29,499 nucleotides of DNA from Liberiplasma sp046541015. GTDB lineage: Bacteria > Bacillota_I > Bacilli_A > Izemoplasmatales > Izemoplasmataceae. The translations under genes were made by a program, and so were the position numbers. The stretch spans positions 1 to 29,499 of the forward strand of contig JBKHEA010000018.1 in assembly GCA_046541015.1 (NCBI GenBank). Direction: 5' to 3'. The notes below the pieces were generated by a model. It did not search any database. It had not been told where the DNA came from and saw only the letters and a program-made list of their open reading frames with translations. Of this stretch, positions 1 to 7,360 are shown in pieces. Position 1 is the first letter of the stretch. Each line of letters opens with the position of its first letter.

Positions 1-221
1 TATTCTTCTAATGGATAAGTATAGATGAATTCTTTTAAATCATGCATCGCACTGCGTACGATTGTACGTGCGAAAAGATCCTCATCATTGTTTTCTACAA
101 TCGATGACGTTCTTTCAGCAACATCAGCTGTATAAGCACTTGTTGTAGTAATCGCAAAGCTTAAGACGAAAATTATTACAATCGCAATACTAAGCACACT
201 ACCTTTTTCATTTTTTATCAT
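1..221 (-). CDS. Minor pilin, PilX/GspK-like (C-terminus cut by window edge)
   Basis: An open frame starts at ATG 221 and runs leftward off the window, giving 73 residues. The protein begins MIKNEKG|SVLSIAIVIIF, which is a short basic leader ending in Gly, then a hydrophobic helix of about 20 residues. That is the class III (prepilin) signal layout. Mature position +5 is Ile instead of the usual Glu. Loss of Glu5 is characteristic of GspK and is common in PilX_N proteins, which cap the pilus tip. An AGAAGGTGA ribosome binding site precedes the ATG, and the gene follows the PilW-like gene by 11 nt, so it is the third member of a minor-pilin operon. It should be processed by the prepilin peptidase at 6596-7345. 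The role is inferred from position and N-terminus only, because most of the globular domain is outside the window. Confidence 0.75.
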   Translation of the reverse strand, partial: MIKNEKGSVLSIAIVIIFVLSFAITTTSAYTADVAERTSSIVENNDEDLFARTIVRSAMHDLKEFIYTYPLEE

Positions 222-232
222 ATATTCACCTT

Positions 233-973
233 CTAAAAGAATAATGTTGAAACATATTCTTTGGGTTCTAAACTATTTCCATTTTCTAAAGTATAGCGCA
301 CAATGAGTCTAATGTCTAGATATGCGTTTTGACATGATGATACTAAGTTGGTTAATCCGTAATCATCTTGCATGGTTTCTTCTTGATAAAGTTTAATACA
401 CGTTTGGGTATCACTAAATGCTTTTAAGCGGATATAACTGCCTTCATCTAATGTGATATTAGGGCCATTTAATGGTCTTGTAGGACTATTTATAAACTGG
501 CTGACATACGCATCTTTTTGAGCTAAGAATAATGCGATTTGATCATCAACTGGATCAGCAAAATCACTAGTATCAACTTCAAATAATAAATCGAAATAAA
601 TCGCATTTCGGTCAACATCTAAAAACAAAATATAGACTTTAAAAACATCCCTTGAAAGACTTAACGTTGTCGTACTCCCACTATCAATGAATGTCGGTTC
701 AAACTCTGTAGTGATTAAAAATACATCTTGGGTAGTGTTTGATTCATCTAGTGGGTATTCTAAGATGGATTTATACCCTAAACGCTGGAAACGATAGGTT
801 AAATAATCATTTAAATCAAAGACTTCATCATCTAAGCGATTGGTGTAATCAACCACATTTTTAGTAATTAATGTTGTTGATAGTAGTGAAAATAATAATG
901 CAATGAGTAAACTACTTATAGAAATGGTTACTAATAATTCAAATAAAGTAACCCCTTTTTGATTTTTAATCAT
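233..973 (-). CDS. Minor pilin, PilW/GspJ-like
   Basis: 246 residues. The N-terminus MIKNQKG|VTLFELLVT is a canonical prepilin signal: a six-residue charged leader, Gly at -1 and Glu at +5 of the mature protein. A hydrophobic helix follows to about residue 31, then a mostly beta-type, Asp/Ser/Thr-rich globular domain with few cysteines. The size and the middle position in a three-gene minor pilin operon match PilW/GspJ, which joins the tip complex that primes pilus assembly. The start codon overlaps the TGA stop of the upstream gene (ATGA, 970-973), implying translational coupling. The prepilin class is clear; the PilW/GspJ subfamily assignment is inferred from gene order and length. Confidence 0.85.
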   Translation of the reverse strand: MIKNQKGVTLFELLVTISISSLLIALLFSLLSTTLITKNVVDYTNRLDDEVFDLNDYLTYRFQRLGYKSILEYPLDESNTTQDVFLITTEFEPTFIDSGSTTTLSLSRDVFKVYILFLDVDRNAIYFDLLFEVDTSDFADPVDDQIALFLAQKDAYVSQFINSPTRPLNGPNITLDEGSYIRLKAFSDTQTCIKLYQEETMQDDYGLTNLVSSCQNAYLDIRLIVRYTLENGNSLEPKEYVSTLFF

Positions 974-1590
974 TCTTCTTCAACCTCCACTTCAGGAGAT
1001 AAAAGACCACTACGCGTTACATTTTGACTTGCGTCATCTCCGTATTGTACCCAAGTTACAATCCTTAAGATACTTAACGATTCCCCTTCAATAACATCAA
1101 GCATTGTATCTCTTACTTCAAGTGGAATACGCCCATCTGAATAGGCTTGATTAACACTTGCTTGATAACTTGATATATCCTCAACGCGGTAAGGAAAGAC
1201 TACGACCATAAATTCTTCACTGCTAAAGGAGCGATTGATGCTTTGAATATCAAAAATCTGATCACAAACACCTTGATTATTTGTATAAATATTAAACGAG
1301 TTTCTTGGTTGAACTGAGGCAGTTCTTAATAAGTCACAGCCATTATCAGCGTTAAAAATAATGAATGGTTCTGAACTTGTTTCAAGGACAATTTCTATAT
1401 CTTGATAATACATATCTTGAAAACCTTGTAAGGCTGAAGTTGTAACGGTTGTTGCAACACTTTTATTAATTAAGCGAACATTGGTATCAAAATTACTAGA
1501 AAGTGAAAAAATCAGTGGTACTATCACTGAAGTAGAAATAAGAATTACCGCAAGCAGTTCAATTAAAGAGAACCCTTTTTGATTTTTCAC
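970..1590 (-). CDS. Minor pilin, PilV/GspI-like
   Basis: About 206 residues. I prefer the GTG start at 1590 to the ATG at 1605. The GTG is preceded by a strong GGGGGTGA site and gives a leader MKNQKG that matches the MIKNQKG and MIKNNKG leaders of its paralogues, whereas ATG 1605 has no ribosome binding site. The cleavage region QKG|FSLIELLAVIL has Gly -1 and Glu +5, followed by a hydrophobic helix to about residue 28 and a small globular domain. As first gene of the minor pilin operon with a type I-like N-terminus it resembles PilV/GspI. The stop TGA overlaps the next start. An extended -10 promoter lies just upstream at 1622-1630. Prepilin identity is secure; the subfamily is inferred. Confidence 0.85.
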   Translation of the reverse strand: MKNQKGFSLIELLAVILISTSVIVPLIFSLSSNFDTNVRLINKSVATTVTTSALQGFQDMYYQDIEIVLETSSEPFIIFNADNGCDLLRTASVQPRNSFNIYTNNQGVCDQIFDIQSINRSFSSEEFMVVVFPYRVEDISSYQASVNQAYSDGRIPLEVRDTMLDVIEGESLSILRIVTWVQYGDDASQNVTRSGLLSPEVEVEEE

Positions 1591-1621
1591 ATCGTTCACC
1601 CCCATGTATATGGTTTATTTT

Positions 1622-1630
1622 ATTATACCA
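1622..1630 (-). promoter_or_regulatory. Extended -10 promoter for the minor pilin operon
   Basis: Read on the minus strand the sequence is TGGTATAAT, a perfect -10 hexamer with the TGn extension. It lies 17 nt before ATG 1605 and 32 nt before GTG 1590. No good -35 is visible, which is normal for extended -10 promoters. It is part of a 13-nt element (1624-1636) repeated at the major pilin promoter. Confidence 0.6.
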
Positions 1631-1740
1631 TATTGATTAAGAGAACCTAGTGAATTATGGTTGTTTTAAGGCAAAATATTATGTTTTTTTACAAAAAGTC
1701 AAGAAAATGCTTAAAAAAGACGTAATTTTTTCAGTTCTTT

Positions 1741-1770
1741 TTGGAAAAACGCTTGTATCTATTGTATAAT
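1741..1770 (+). promoter_or_regulatory. Promoter for the VanW-like/pilB/pilC transcript
   Basis: TTGGAA at 1741-1746 and TATAAT at 1765-1770 are separated by 18 nt. The predicted start of transcription near 1777 leaves a leader of about 24 nt containing the GGTGAT site before ATG 1801. Because the promoter lies inside the upstream in-frame extension to TTG 1741, it also argues against that longer start. Confidence 0.65.
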
Positions 1771-1800
1771 AAGGTAAATATTAATAAATGTGGTGATAAA

Positions 1801-2958
1801 ATGGCTTCTCAGTTTAGAAACAGTAATTTAGGGTATTACCTTTATTCGGCTGTTGTTATTTTAATTGGTGCTGCAAGTATATTTGTTTTTTGGTTTATGA
1901 TTGCTGGGTTTAATTTAGGCCGCTATCCAGAAAACACGTTTATCGGCAGCGTTTATATTGGGGGATTAACAGAAGATGAGGCAGAAGAAAAGTTAAGAAA
2001 CCGCATTGAAGACTGGCTTAATGATGAGCGTGTTGTCTTTGAAGTGAATTATCAAGGCTATGAATACGAACTTGATCGTGAACTCTTGTTTTACGATATT
2101 AGCCGTAGTATGAACAATATAGAACCAGGACAAACGAATGTATTATTCGTTTCTTTTGATGATTCAGTTCGTTCTCAAATACTTTTTGAACTTGAACAAC
2201 AAGCCTTTATGTCAGGCTTACAAGATCAGTTTGATTTAGAAACACTTTTAGATGATTTTATAAGTGATGGCGCGCGTATGCGAACCTTTTCAAGTAAAAA
2301 TTTAAATCGTTATATTTTAATTGAAGATAACTTATACGATATCATCTATGAAACCAATGTTGAAACACCTAGTTCTGTAAGTGCTTCAACATTAAATGAT
2401 AAATTATTAACGCTATACCCTAGTGGAGAACTCACAATCGATTCAAGGTCAAGTTTTAGTGTACTTGAAGCTTTTGATGAAACATTCACCAATGATGAGT
2501 TAAGTTTTTTAAGTACCGTCCTTATTGATGTTGTGAGTCATTCACATATGACCCTATTTGAATACAACTATTTACCACAAGTGCCTAATGAGTTTACGAT
2601 TGATAATTATCCATATTTTGGTAGAAATGTTTTAGTTCATCGTTCACAAGGGTTAGATTTTAGTTTTGAAAACAATGCATTAGAATCATTTACTATTGAG
2701 TTTGAACAATCAGGTGATTTTATCACTGCAAGACTCATTGGTGCGCCGTTATTAAATGAAATAACGGTTGATAGAAATTATACTTATATTGATTATCCTA
2801 CACAAACTACACAAAACCCTAGCCTAACCCAACCAGGTGTACGCGGCGTGATTGTTGAAGTGACGCGTACGATGCATAATTTAGAGGGCGAAATTATTAG
2901 CCAAGAAACCATTATTACTGAGTATTATGCCCCAATCGCAGAAATTATTTTAGCATAA
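1801..2958 (+). CDS. Membrane-anchored VanW-family protein, first gene of the pilus operon
   Basis: 385 residues from ATG 1801, which has a GGTGAT site; an in-frame TTG at 1741 is rejected because it overlaps the promoter. A single transmembrane helix at about 13-36 predicts a short cytoplasmic tail and a large extracellular part. Residues 48-150 resemble the repeat before VanW domains (PG_binding_4/YoaR type), with the pattern GSVYIGGLTEDEAEEKL. Residues 193-318 look like a diverged VanW domain: STLN at the start, LSFLSTVLIDV near 234-244, then FGRNVLVH...FSFENN, comparable to the family's GRDATV...FKNN. The usual GGGxCQ motif before the ST is missing. The tail (345-385) resembles the strand pair that ends VanW proteins. 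The gene is 14 nt from pilB and shares its promoter. Function is unknown; cell-wall contact at the pilus exit site is my inference. Confidence 0.7.
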   Translation: MASQFRNSNLGYYLYSAVVILIGAASIFVFWFMIAGFNLGRYPENTFIGSVYIGGLTEDEAEEKLRNRIEDWLNDERVVFEVNYQGYEYELDRELLFYDISRSMNNIEPGQTNVLFVSFDDSVRSQILFELEQQAFMSGLQDQFDLETLLDDFISDGARMRTFSSKNLNRYILIEDNLYDIIYETNVETPSSVSASTLNDKLLTLYPSGELTIDSRSSFSVLEAFDETFTNDELSFLSTVLIDVVSHSHMTLFEYNYLPQVPNEFTIDNYPYFGRNVLVHRSQGLDFSFENNALESFTIEFEQSGDFITARLIGAPLLNEITVDRNYTYIDYPTQTTQNPSLTQPGVRGVIVEVTRTMHNLEGEIISQETIITEYYAPIAEIILA

Positions 2959-2972
2959 AGGGATGTGAAAAT

Positions 2973-4664
2973 ATGGCAAAAAGTGTACCTAAACGTTTAG
3001 GGGATGTGTTAATCCGCGAGGGCGTTGTCAATGAAGAAGAGATTAATGAGGCCTTAAGACGAAGAGAAAAAGGCGAAAAAATTGGGGAAGCCTTAATTCG
3101 TTTTGGCTATTGTACAGATTCACAAATTGTGGATGCACTAAGTGACTCTTTAGGGATTAAAAGGGTTAACTTAGGGCTTATTTATGTCGATGATGCTGTA
3201 TTAAAATTACTAGATGAAGATTTTGTCTCAAAATCTAAAATCATGCCGATTAATATTAGTGGTCGCCGTATTGTTATAGCGACAAATGACCCACTAGATT
3301 TTCCTACCTTAGAAAACGTTCGTTTAAAAACAGGAATGAACGTTGAAACGGTCATTGCCACTAAAAATGATATTGATACAGCGATTGCACGCTATTATGG
3401 GTTCTCTAAAACATTAAAATCACTTGGAATTCAGGTTGAAAGTGAGAAAAAATCAACTGAAAAATTCTATGATGAAATGGTTAAAGAACCTGAACAAGAT
3501 GCAACAGAAAGTCCAATCATTCAGCTTGTAAATCAAATTCTACTGACTGCAGTAAAAAGTGAAGCAAGTGATATTCATATAGACCCAACCGATATCGAAT
3601 TTAAAATCCGATATCGTATTGATGGGGTTTTAAGTACAGAGCGTTCACTTCCTAAAGTGATTTTACCAAAACTTGTAAGCCGTGTTAAAGTAATGTCCCA
3701 TATGGATATTACTGATAATAGAACGCCTCAAGATGGTCGTATTAAAACCGTTATTGAAGGGCGTCCGATTGACTTACGTATTTCAACCCTCCCTACCGTA
3801 CGCGGTGAAAAAGTGGTTATGAGGGTATTAGACTTATCCCGAGATTCACAAGGGATTGAACGACTTGGATTAAGTGATAAAGACCGAGCGACCTTTATGC
3901 GCATGATTTCAAGACCTAATGGGATTGTCCTTGTTAGTGGGCCAACTGGTAGTGGTAAAACGACCTCACTATATGCATGTTTAGATCAGCTTAATCATCC
4001 TGATGTCAATATTATCACCGTTGAAGACCCAGTAGAAATTGAACTTGAAGGAATTAACCAAGTCAATATTAATCCTGATATTGATTTTACCTTTGCAAGT
4101 GCCTTAAGGTCTATATTACGTCAAGACCCTAACATTATCATGATTGGGGAGATTCGTGACGTTGAAACCGCACAAATTGCTGTAAAAGCTGCCCTTACTG
4201 GACACTTAGTTTTATCAACCATCCATACCAATAGTGCTGTAAAAACCATTGGTCGTTTAGTTGATATGGGAATTGATCCATTCTTAGTGGCTTCATCAAT
4301 GAGTGGGATTGTTGCTCAGCGTTTAGTAAGACGTGTTTGTAATATTTGTGCAAAGGCAGAAGAACCAACTGAAAACGAAAAAGAAATTTTTGCACGTCAT
4401 GGCTACAAAGATATTAAACGTGTGCGTCGTGCTGTTGGGTGTTCAAGTTGTAATAATAAAGGGTATAAAGGCCGTGTTGCTGTATTTGAAATGCTTGATG
4501 TTAATGAAACGATTATTCGTATGATTAGTAATCATGAAAAAGAATATGATATTTTAACTCAAGCCAAAAAAGATGGGACAAAAGTTTTAGTTGAAGCGGG
4601 CCTTGAAAAAGTTAAAGAAGGTATTACAACGGTTGAAGAGATCTTAAAACTCGGACTCGATTAG
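2973..4664 (+). CDS. pilB: Type IV pilus assembly ATPase PilB
   Basis: 563 residues, full length for PilB/GspE. The cytoplasmic hexameric ATPase powers pilin polymerisation through the PilC platform. Visible parts: an N-terminal MshEN-type domain (about 1-140) and the secretion ATPase core. The core has Walker A GPTGSGKT at 323-330, an Asp/Glu-rich segment around EDPVE at 351-355, a Walker B region ending GEIRD at 392-396, and a His box (TGH 409-411, H418). A tetracysteine zinc site is formed by C456, C459, C490 and C493, as in extension ATPases and unlike PilT. The RBS is GGGATG, 14 nt after the VanW-like gene, and pilC follows after 10 nt. It is the only pilus motor ATPase in the window. 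Confidence 0.97.
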   Translation: MAKSVPKRLGDVLIREGVVNEEEINEALRRREKGEKIGEALIRFGYCTDSQIVDALSDSLGIKRVNLGLIYVDDAVLKLLDEDFVSKSKIMPINISGRRIVIATNDPLDFPTLENVRLKTGMNVETVIATKNDIDTAIARYYGFSKTLKSLGIQVESEKKSTEKFYDEMVKEPEQDATESPIIQLVNQILLTAVKSEASDIHIDPTDIEFKIRYRIDGVLSTERSLPKVILPKLVSRVKVMSHMDITDNRTPQDGRIKTVIEGRPIDLRISTLPTVRGEKVVMRVLDLSRDSQGIERLGLSDKDRATFMRMISRPNGIVLVSGPTGSGKTTSLYACLDQLNHPDVNIITVEDPVEIELEGINQVNINPDIDFTFASALRSILRQDPNIIMIGEIRDVETAQIAVKAALTGHLVLSTIHTNSAVKTIGRLVDMGIDPFLVASSMSGIVAQRLVRRVCNICAKAEEPTENEKEIFARHGYKDIKRVRRAVGCSSCNNKGYKGRVAVFEMLDVNETIIRMISNHEKEYDILTQAKKDGTKVLVEAGLEKVKEGITTVEEILKLGLD

Positions 4665-4674
4665 GAGGGTTTTA

Positions 4675-5898
4675 ATGAAGATTAATGATTATCGCTATAA
4701 AGCGAAACGCATGAAAGATGGTAAAATTGTCAAAGGGATGGCTGAAGGGCCATCTAAAGCAGTCGTTGATCAGTTTTTATTTGAAAACGGCATGCGTGCG
4801 ATTGAGATTGAACCCTATAAAAGTTTACTTGCACAATTAAACCGTATTACCCTTGGTAAAGTGATTAAGGATAAAGATTTAATCTTTTACCTTAAACAAT
4901 TATCCAGTTTACTAAGAAGTGGGGTTAAACTTAACGAAGCCTGTGAGATTTTAGCCACCCAACAAACCAATAAGAATATTAGACGTATTCTTTATGGACT
5001 ATATTATGAGGTAAATGGTGGTCAACTTTTTAGTGAAGCGTTAAAAGAGTATCCTAAAGATTTCCCAAAACTATTAGTTGCGATGATTGCAGTTGGGGAA
5101 AAAACCGGCGATTTAGAAGAAGTTTTAACTGAAGTTGCTGATTATTATGAGAAGCAGTTTAGACTTCGAGCGAGCATCAAAGGTACTATGATGATGCCAG
5201 CAATTTATATGATTGTAGCCATTGGTGTTGCAACTTTCCTTATGGTTGGGGTACTTCCTCAGTTTGAAGGGATGTATGATTCACTAGGTGGAGAACTACC
5301 AGGCGTAACCGTTCTTTTCATGAATATTGGTAAATTTTTACGCGCTAATATCTTATATTTACTCGCTGGACTGATAATATTTATTATACTCATAAAACAA
5401 ATTTATAAACGTAGTTATAATTTTCAATACGCAATGAGTGTATTAGCAATCAAAGCCCCAATATTTGGTTCACTAACTATATTGAGTAATTTATCACGTA
5501 TTGCATCAACCTTAGCTCAATTAATGAAAAACCATGTGCCACTCCAAGATTCTCTTAAAACAACCTATGATACTCTTGATAATAAGGTCTACAGAAAACT
5601 ATTAGTAGAAGCACAAAAAAATGTTAATGGTGGAGACCTTATGAGTGCAGCATTTGAACACCACTACGCAAGTGAAGTGGTATTTGTGCGTATGATGAGT
5701 GTTGGTGAAAGAACCGGTGATTTAGGAAAAATGATGTTAGGACTTGCGCAGTTTTATGATGAAGATAGTGACATTAAAGTAGAACGTCTTAAAAAAGCGC
5801 TTGAACCATTATTACTCATATTTATCTACATCATGATTGTCATCATGATTTTAGCCGTCATGTTACCATCACTATCGTTATCTGAACAATTAGGTTAA
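4675..5898 (+). CDS. pilC: Type IV pilus inner-membrane platform protein PilC
   Basis: 407 residues, the usual PilC/GspF length. It contains two T2SSF repeats, about 68-190 (starting FYLKQLSSLLRSG) and 270-395 (starting LSRIASTLAQLMK). Each carries the GE(K/R)TGDL signature (GEKTGDL and GERTGDL). Transmembrane helices are visible near 168-195, 222-242 and 375-400. It is the rotor platform that couples PilB to pilin insertion. An AGGAGG site directly precedes the ATG, and the gene is tightly linked to pilB. No clear terminator follows; 159 nt separate it from the pilin gene, which has its own promoter. Confidence 0.97.
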   Translation: MKINDYRYKAKRMKDGKIVKGMAEGPSKAVVDQFLFENGMRAIEIEPYKSLLAQLNRITLGKVIKDKDLIFYLKQLSSLLRSGVKLNEACEILATQQTNKNIRRILYGLYYEVNGGQLFSEALKEYPKDFPKLLVAMIAVGEKTGDLEEVLTEVADYYEKQFRLRASIKGTMMMPAIYMIVAIGVATFLMVGVLPQFEGMYDSLGGELPGVTVLFMNIGKFLRANILYLLAGLIIFIILIKQIYKRSYNFQYAMSVLAIKAPIFGSLTILSNLSRIASTLAQLMKNHVPLQDSLKTTYDTLDNKVYRKLLVEAQKNVNGGDLMSAAFEHHYASEVVFVRMMSVGERTGDLGKMMLGLAQFYDEDSDIKVERLKKALEPLLLIFIYIMIVIMILAVMLPSLSLSEQLG

Positions 5899-5956
5899 AA
5901 AACTTATAAATAACCTTATAAACTAACCTTATTAACATAATATTTACGATAATTTG

Positions 5957-5986
5957 TTGACTAACTAGTGGTCAATATGGTATATT
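5957..5986 (+). promoter_or_regulatory. Promoter of the major pilin gene
   Basis: TTGACT at 5957-5962, an 18-nt spacer and TATATT at 5981-5986 preceded by TGG (extended -10). The predicted transcript start near 5993 lies immediately before the 5'-UTR stem-loop. A short inverted pair TTGAC/GTCAA (5957-5961 and 5971-5975) overlaps the -35; its meaning is unknown. Confidence 0.75.
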
Positions 5987-5996
5987 TAAACCAACT

Positions 5997-6030
5997 TAAG
6001 GTCTATTTGAGGGGACAATGGTAGACTTTA
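5997..6030 (+). promoter_or_regulatory. 5'-UTR stem-loop of the major pilin mRNA
   Basis: TAAGGTCTA (5997-6005) can pair with TAGACTTTA (6022-6030) over nine base pairs with one G-U. The 16-nt loop contains GAGGGGAC. It would form at or within a few nucleotides of the 5' end of the transcript, the position of known mRNA-stabilising 5' hairpins. The AGGAGG of the pilin gene (6042-6047) lies outside the stem. No poly-T follows, so it is not a terminator. The function is inferred. Confidence 0.5.
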
Positions 6031-6057
6031 CATAAAAAAATAGGAGGAATAAGGAAA

Positions 6058-6528
6058 ATGATTAAAAATAACAAAGGGGTTACCTTAGTAGAATTACTAA
6101 TCGTAATCGTAATTTTAGGAATTATCGCAGCTGTATCAATTCCTGCGGTAGGGAACATTGTTGAGAATTCGCAAAAAGATGCAGTAATATCAGAGGCAGC
6201 CTCTATTAGAAGCGCTATTAATACATGTCTTGCATCTGGAGATTGTACAACTGATAGTTTTATCACCGATGAAACTACCGCAATGGCTGAATATACTAGT
6301 TCTGACAACGAGTTTGTTTATGACCCGTCTACACAAGTAATTGGTGTTATCGTTGGAGAGTATTATTTTATTGGTAATCCATCTTCAGCAAGTCGTGACA
6401 ATGTAGTTGAGGTAGAAGCTATTACTGATGTTATAGTTGCTACAGGTACTGATCCTATAGTATATACCTTCTCACCTGAATTAGACTCTACTAGTGAACT
6501 CGACGCTAATATAACACCTGTATCATAA
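6058..6528 (+). CDS. pilA: Major type IV pilin
   Basis: 156 residues. The leader MIKNNKG is followed by VTLVELLIVIVILGIIAAV, a textbook type IVa prepilin: cleavage after Gly7, Glu at mature +5 and a Pro at residue 29. The rest forms a short acidic, Ser/Thr/Asp-rich globular domain. C57 and C63 are close enough for a small disulfide loop. It is the best pilin match here and sits between pilC and pilD with its own strong promoter, an AGGAGG site and an intrinsic terminator, all pointing to the abundantly made subunit. The gene symbol is by function; ComGC-like names would also be defensible. Confidence 0.93.
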   Translation: MIKNNKGVTLVELLIVIVILGIIAAVSIPAVGNIVENSQKDAVISEAASIRSAINTCLASGDCTTDSFITDETTAMAEYTSSDNEFVYDPSTQVIGVIVGEYYFIGNPSSASRDNVVEVEAITDVIVATGTDPIVYTFSPELDSTSELDANITPVS

Positions 6529-6536
6529 AGACTATG

Positions 6537-6566
6537 AAAAGCAATATCCCCGGATATTGCTTTTTT
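6537..6566 (+). terminator. Intrinsic terminator after the major pilin gene
   Basis: The stem is GCAATATC (6541-6548) with GATATTGC (6553-6560), the loop CCCG and the tail TTTTTT (6561-6566), with A residues upstream that extend the stem. It separates the abundant pilin message from pilD, whose start is only 6-30 nt downstream, so some readthrough or an unseen promoter must serve pilD-pilM-pilN-pilO. Confidence 0.9.
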
Positions 6567-6595
6567 AATAAATGACACATTTTGAGCGTGATCAA

Positions 6596-7345
6596 ATGAT
6601 TTTAACACTTGTTGTCTTATATGGTTTAATCTTTACATCTTTCTTTATTTTACTTGGAACTAGAATTCCTAAGAAAGAAAGCATTACTGGAAGAAGTCAT
6701 TGTGATAAGTGCAATAAAACTATCCCATGGTATGGACTTACACCAGTACTTGGATGGTTTTTTGTCCGTGGTAAGTGTCCTTCATGTGGTGCTAAAGTAA
6801 GCATTAAATATCCAGTTTATGAACTTTTTGGTGGGTTGTTATTTGGACTTAGCTATTACATCTTACAAGATAACCTAATAGAATTTATGGTTACTAGTAT
6901 ATTTTTTTCACTAATGATCATTGTTAGTGTTAGTGATATAGAATATCATATCGTACCAGATGTCGTCTTAATTATCTTTGCACCAATCATATTTATTTTA
7001 CGAATGATCTATCCTTTAGATACATGGTTTGATGCGCTGTTAGGAGGCGTTTTAGCTTTTAGCTTTTTATATTTAATTGCTTATTATGGCAAGAAAAAGT
7101 ATGGTCAAGATGCTCTTGGTGGTGGCGATATTAAACTCTATTTTATTATCGGTTTATTTTTAGGGGCACAATTAGTATTTATGAGTTTGTTTTTTGCGGC
7201 ATTACTTGGTATAATATTAGGAAGAAGTGTACTTAAGAAGATGAATCCTATTCCATTTGTACCATTTATATTTGGCGGGGTTATCATTACTTATTTTATT
7301 GGACAAGATTTACTTACTTGGTACAGTTCACTTTTCATTGGATAG
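6596..7345 (+). CDS. pilD: Prepilin peptidase PilD
   Basis: 249 residues from ATG 6596; an in-frame ATG at 6572 would add eight. I prefer 6596 because GTGATC precedes it at the spacing seen for other genes here, and 6572 has no ribosome binding site. This membrane aspartyl protease cleaves prepilins after Gly. Counted from 6572, it shows the N-terminal cytoplasmic domain with a tetracysteine zinc site (C44, C47, C69, C72). The catalytic Asp pair is D122 in the SDIEYHIVPD segment and D186 in GGGDIK. Several hydrophobic helices are visible. It should process the major pilin and the three minor pilins. Confidence 0.95.
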   Translation: MILTLVVLYGLIFTSFFILLGTRIPKKESITGRSHCDKCNKTIPWYGLTPVLGWFFVRGKCPSCGAKVSIKYPVYELFGGLLFGLSYYILQDNLIEFMVTSIFFSLMIIVSVSDIEYHIVPDVVLIIFAPIIFILRMIYPLDTWFDALLGGVLAFSFLYLIAYYGKKKYGQDALGGGDIKLYFIIGLFLGAQLVFMSLFFAALLGIILGRSVLKKMNPIPFVPFIFGGVIITYFIGQDLLTWYSSLFIG

Positions 7346-7360
7346 GAAAGGGTTGGTTGT

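Noticed and set aside
1741..1800. Upstream in-frame extension of the VanW-like protein from TTG 1741
   Set aside because: It spans the -35 and -10 of the likely promoter and has no ribosome binding site; ATG 1801 has GGTGAT.
5899..5940. Possible hairpin after pilC (TTATAA repeats)
   Set aside because: Only A-T pairs and no T-run; not convincing as a terminator.
5957..5975. Inverted pair TTGAC/GTCAA at the pilin promoter as an operator
   Set aside because: The arms are only 5 nt and one is the -35 itself; noted in the promoter entry but not claimed as an operator.
6003..6308. Minus-strand open frame over the major pilin
   Set aside because: It covers the pilin promoter leader and the highly conserved pilin N-terminus; shadow of the real gene.
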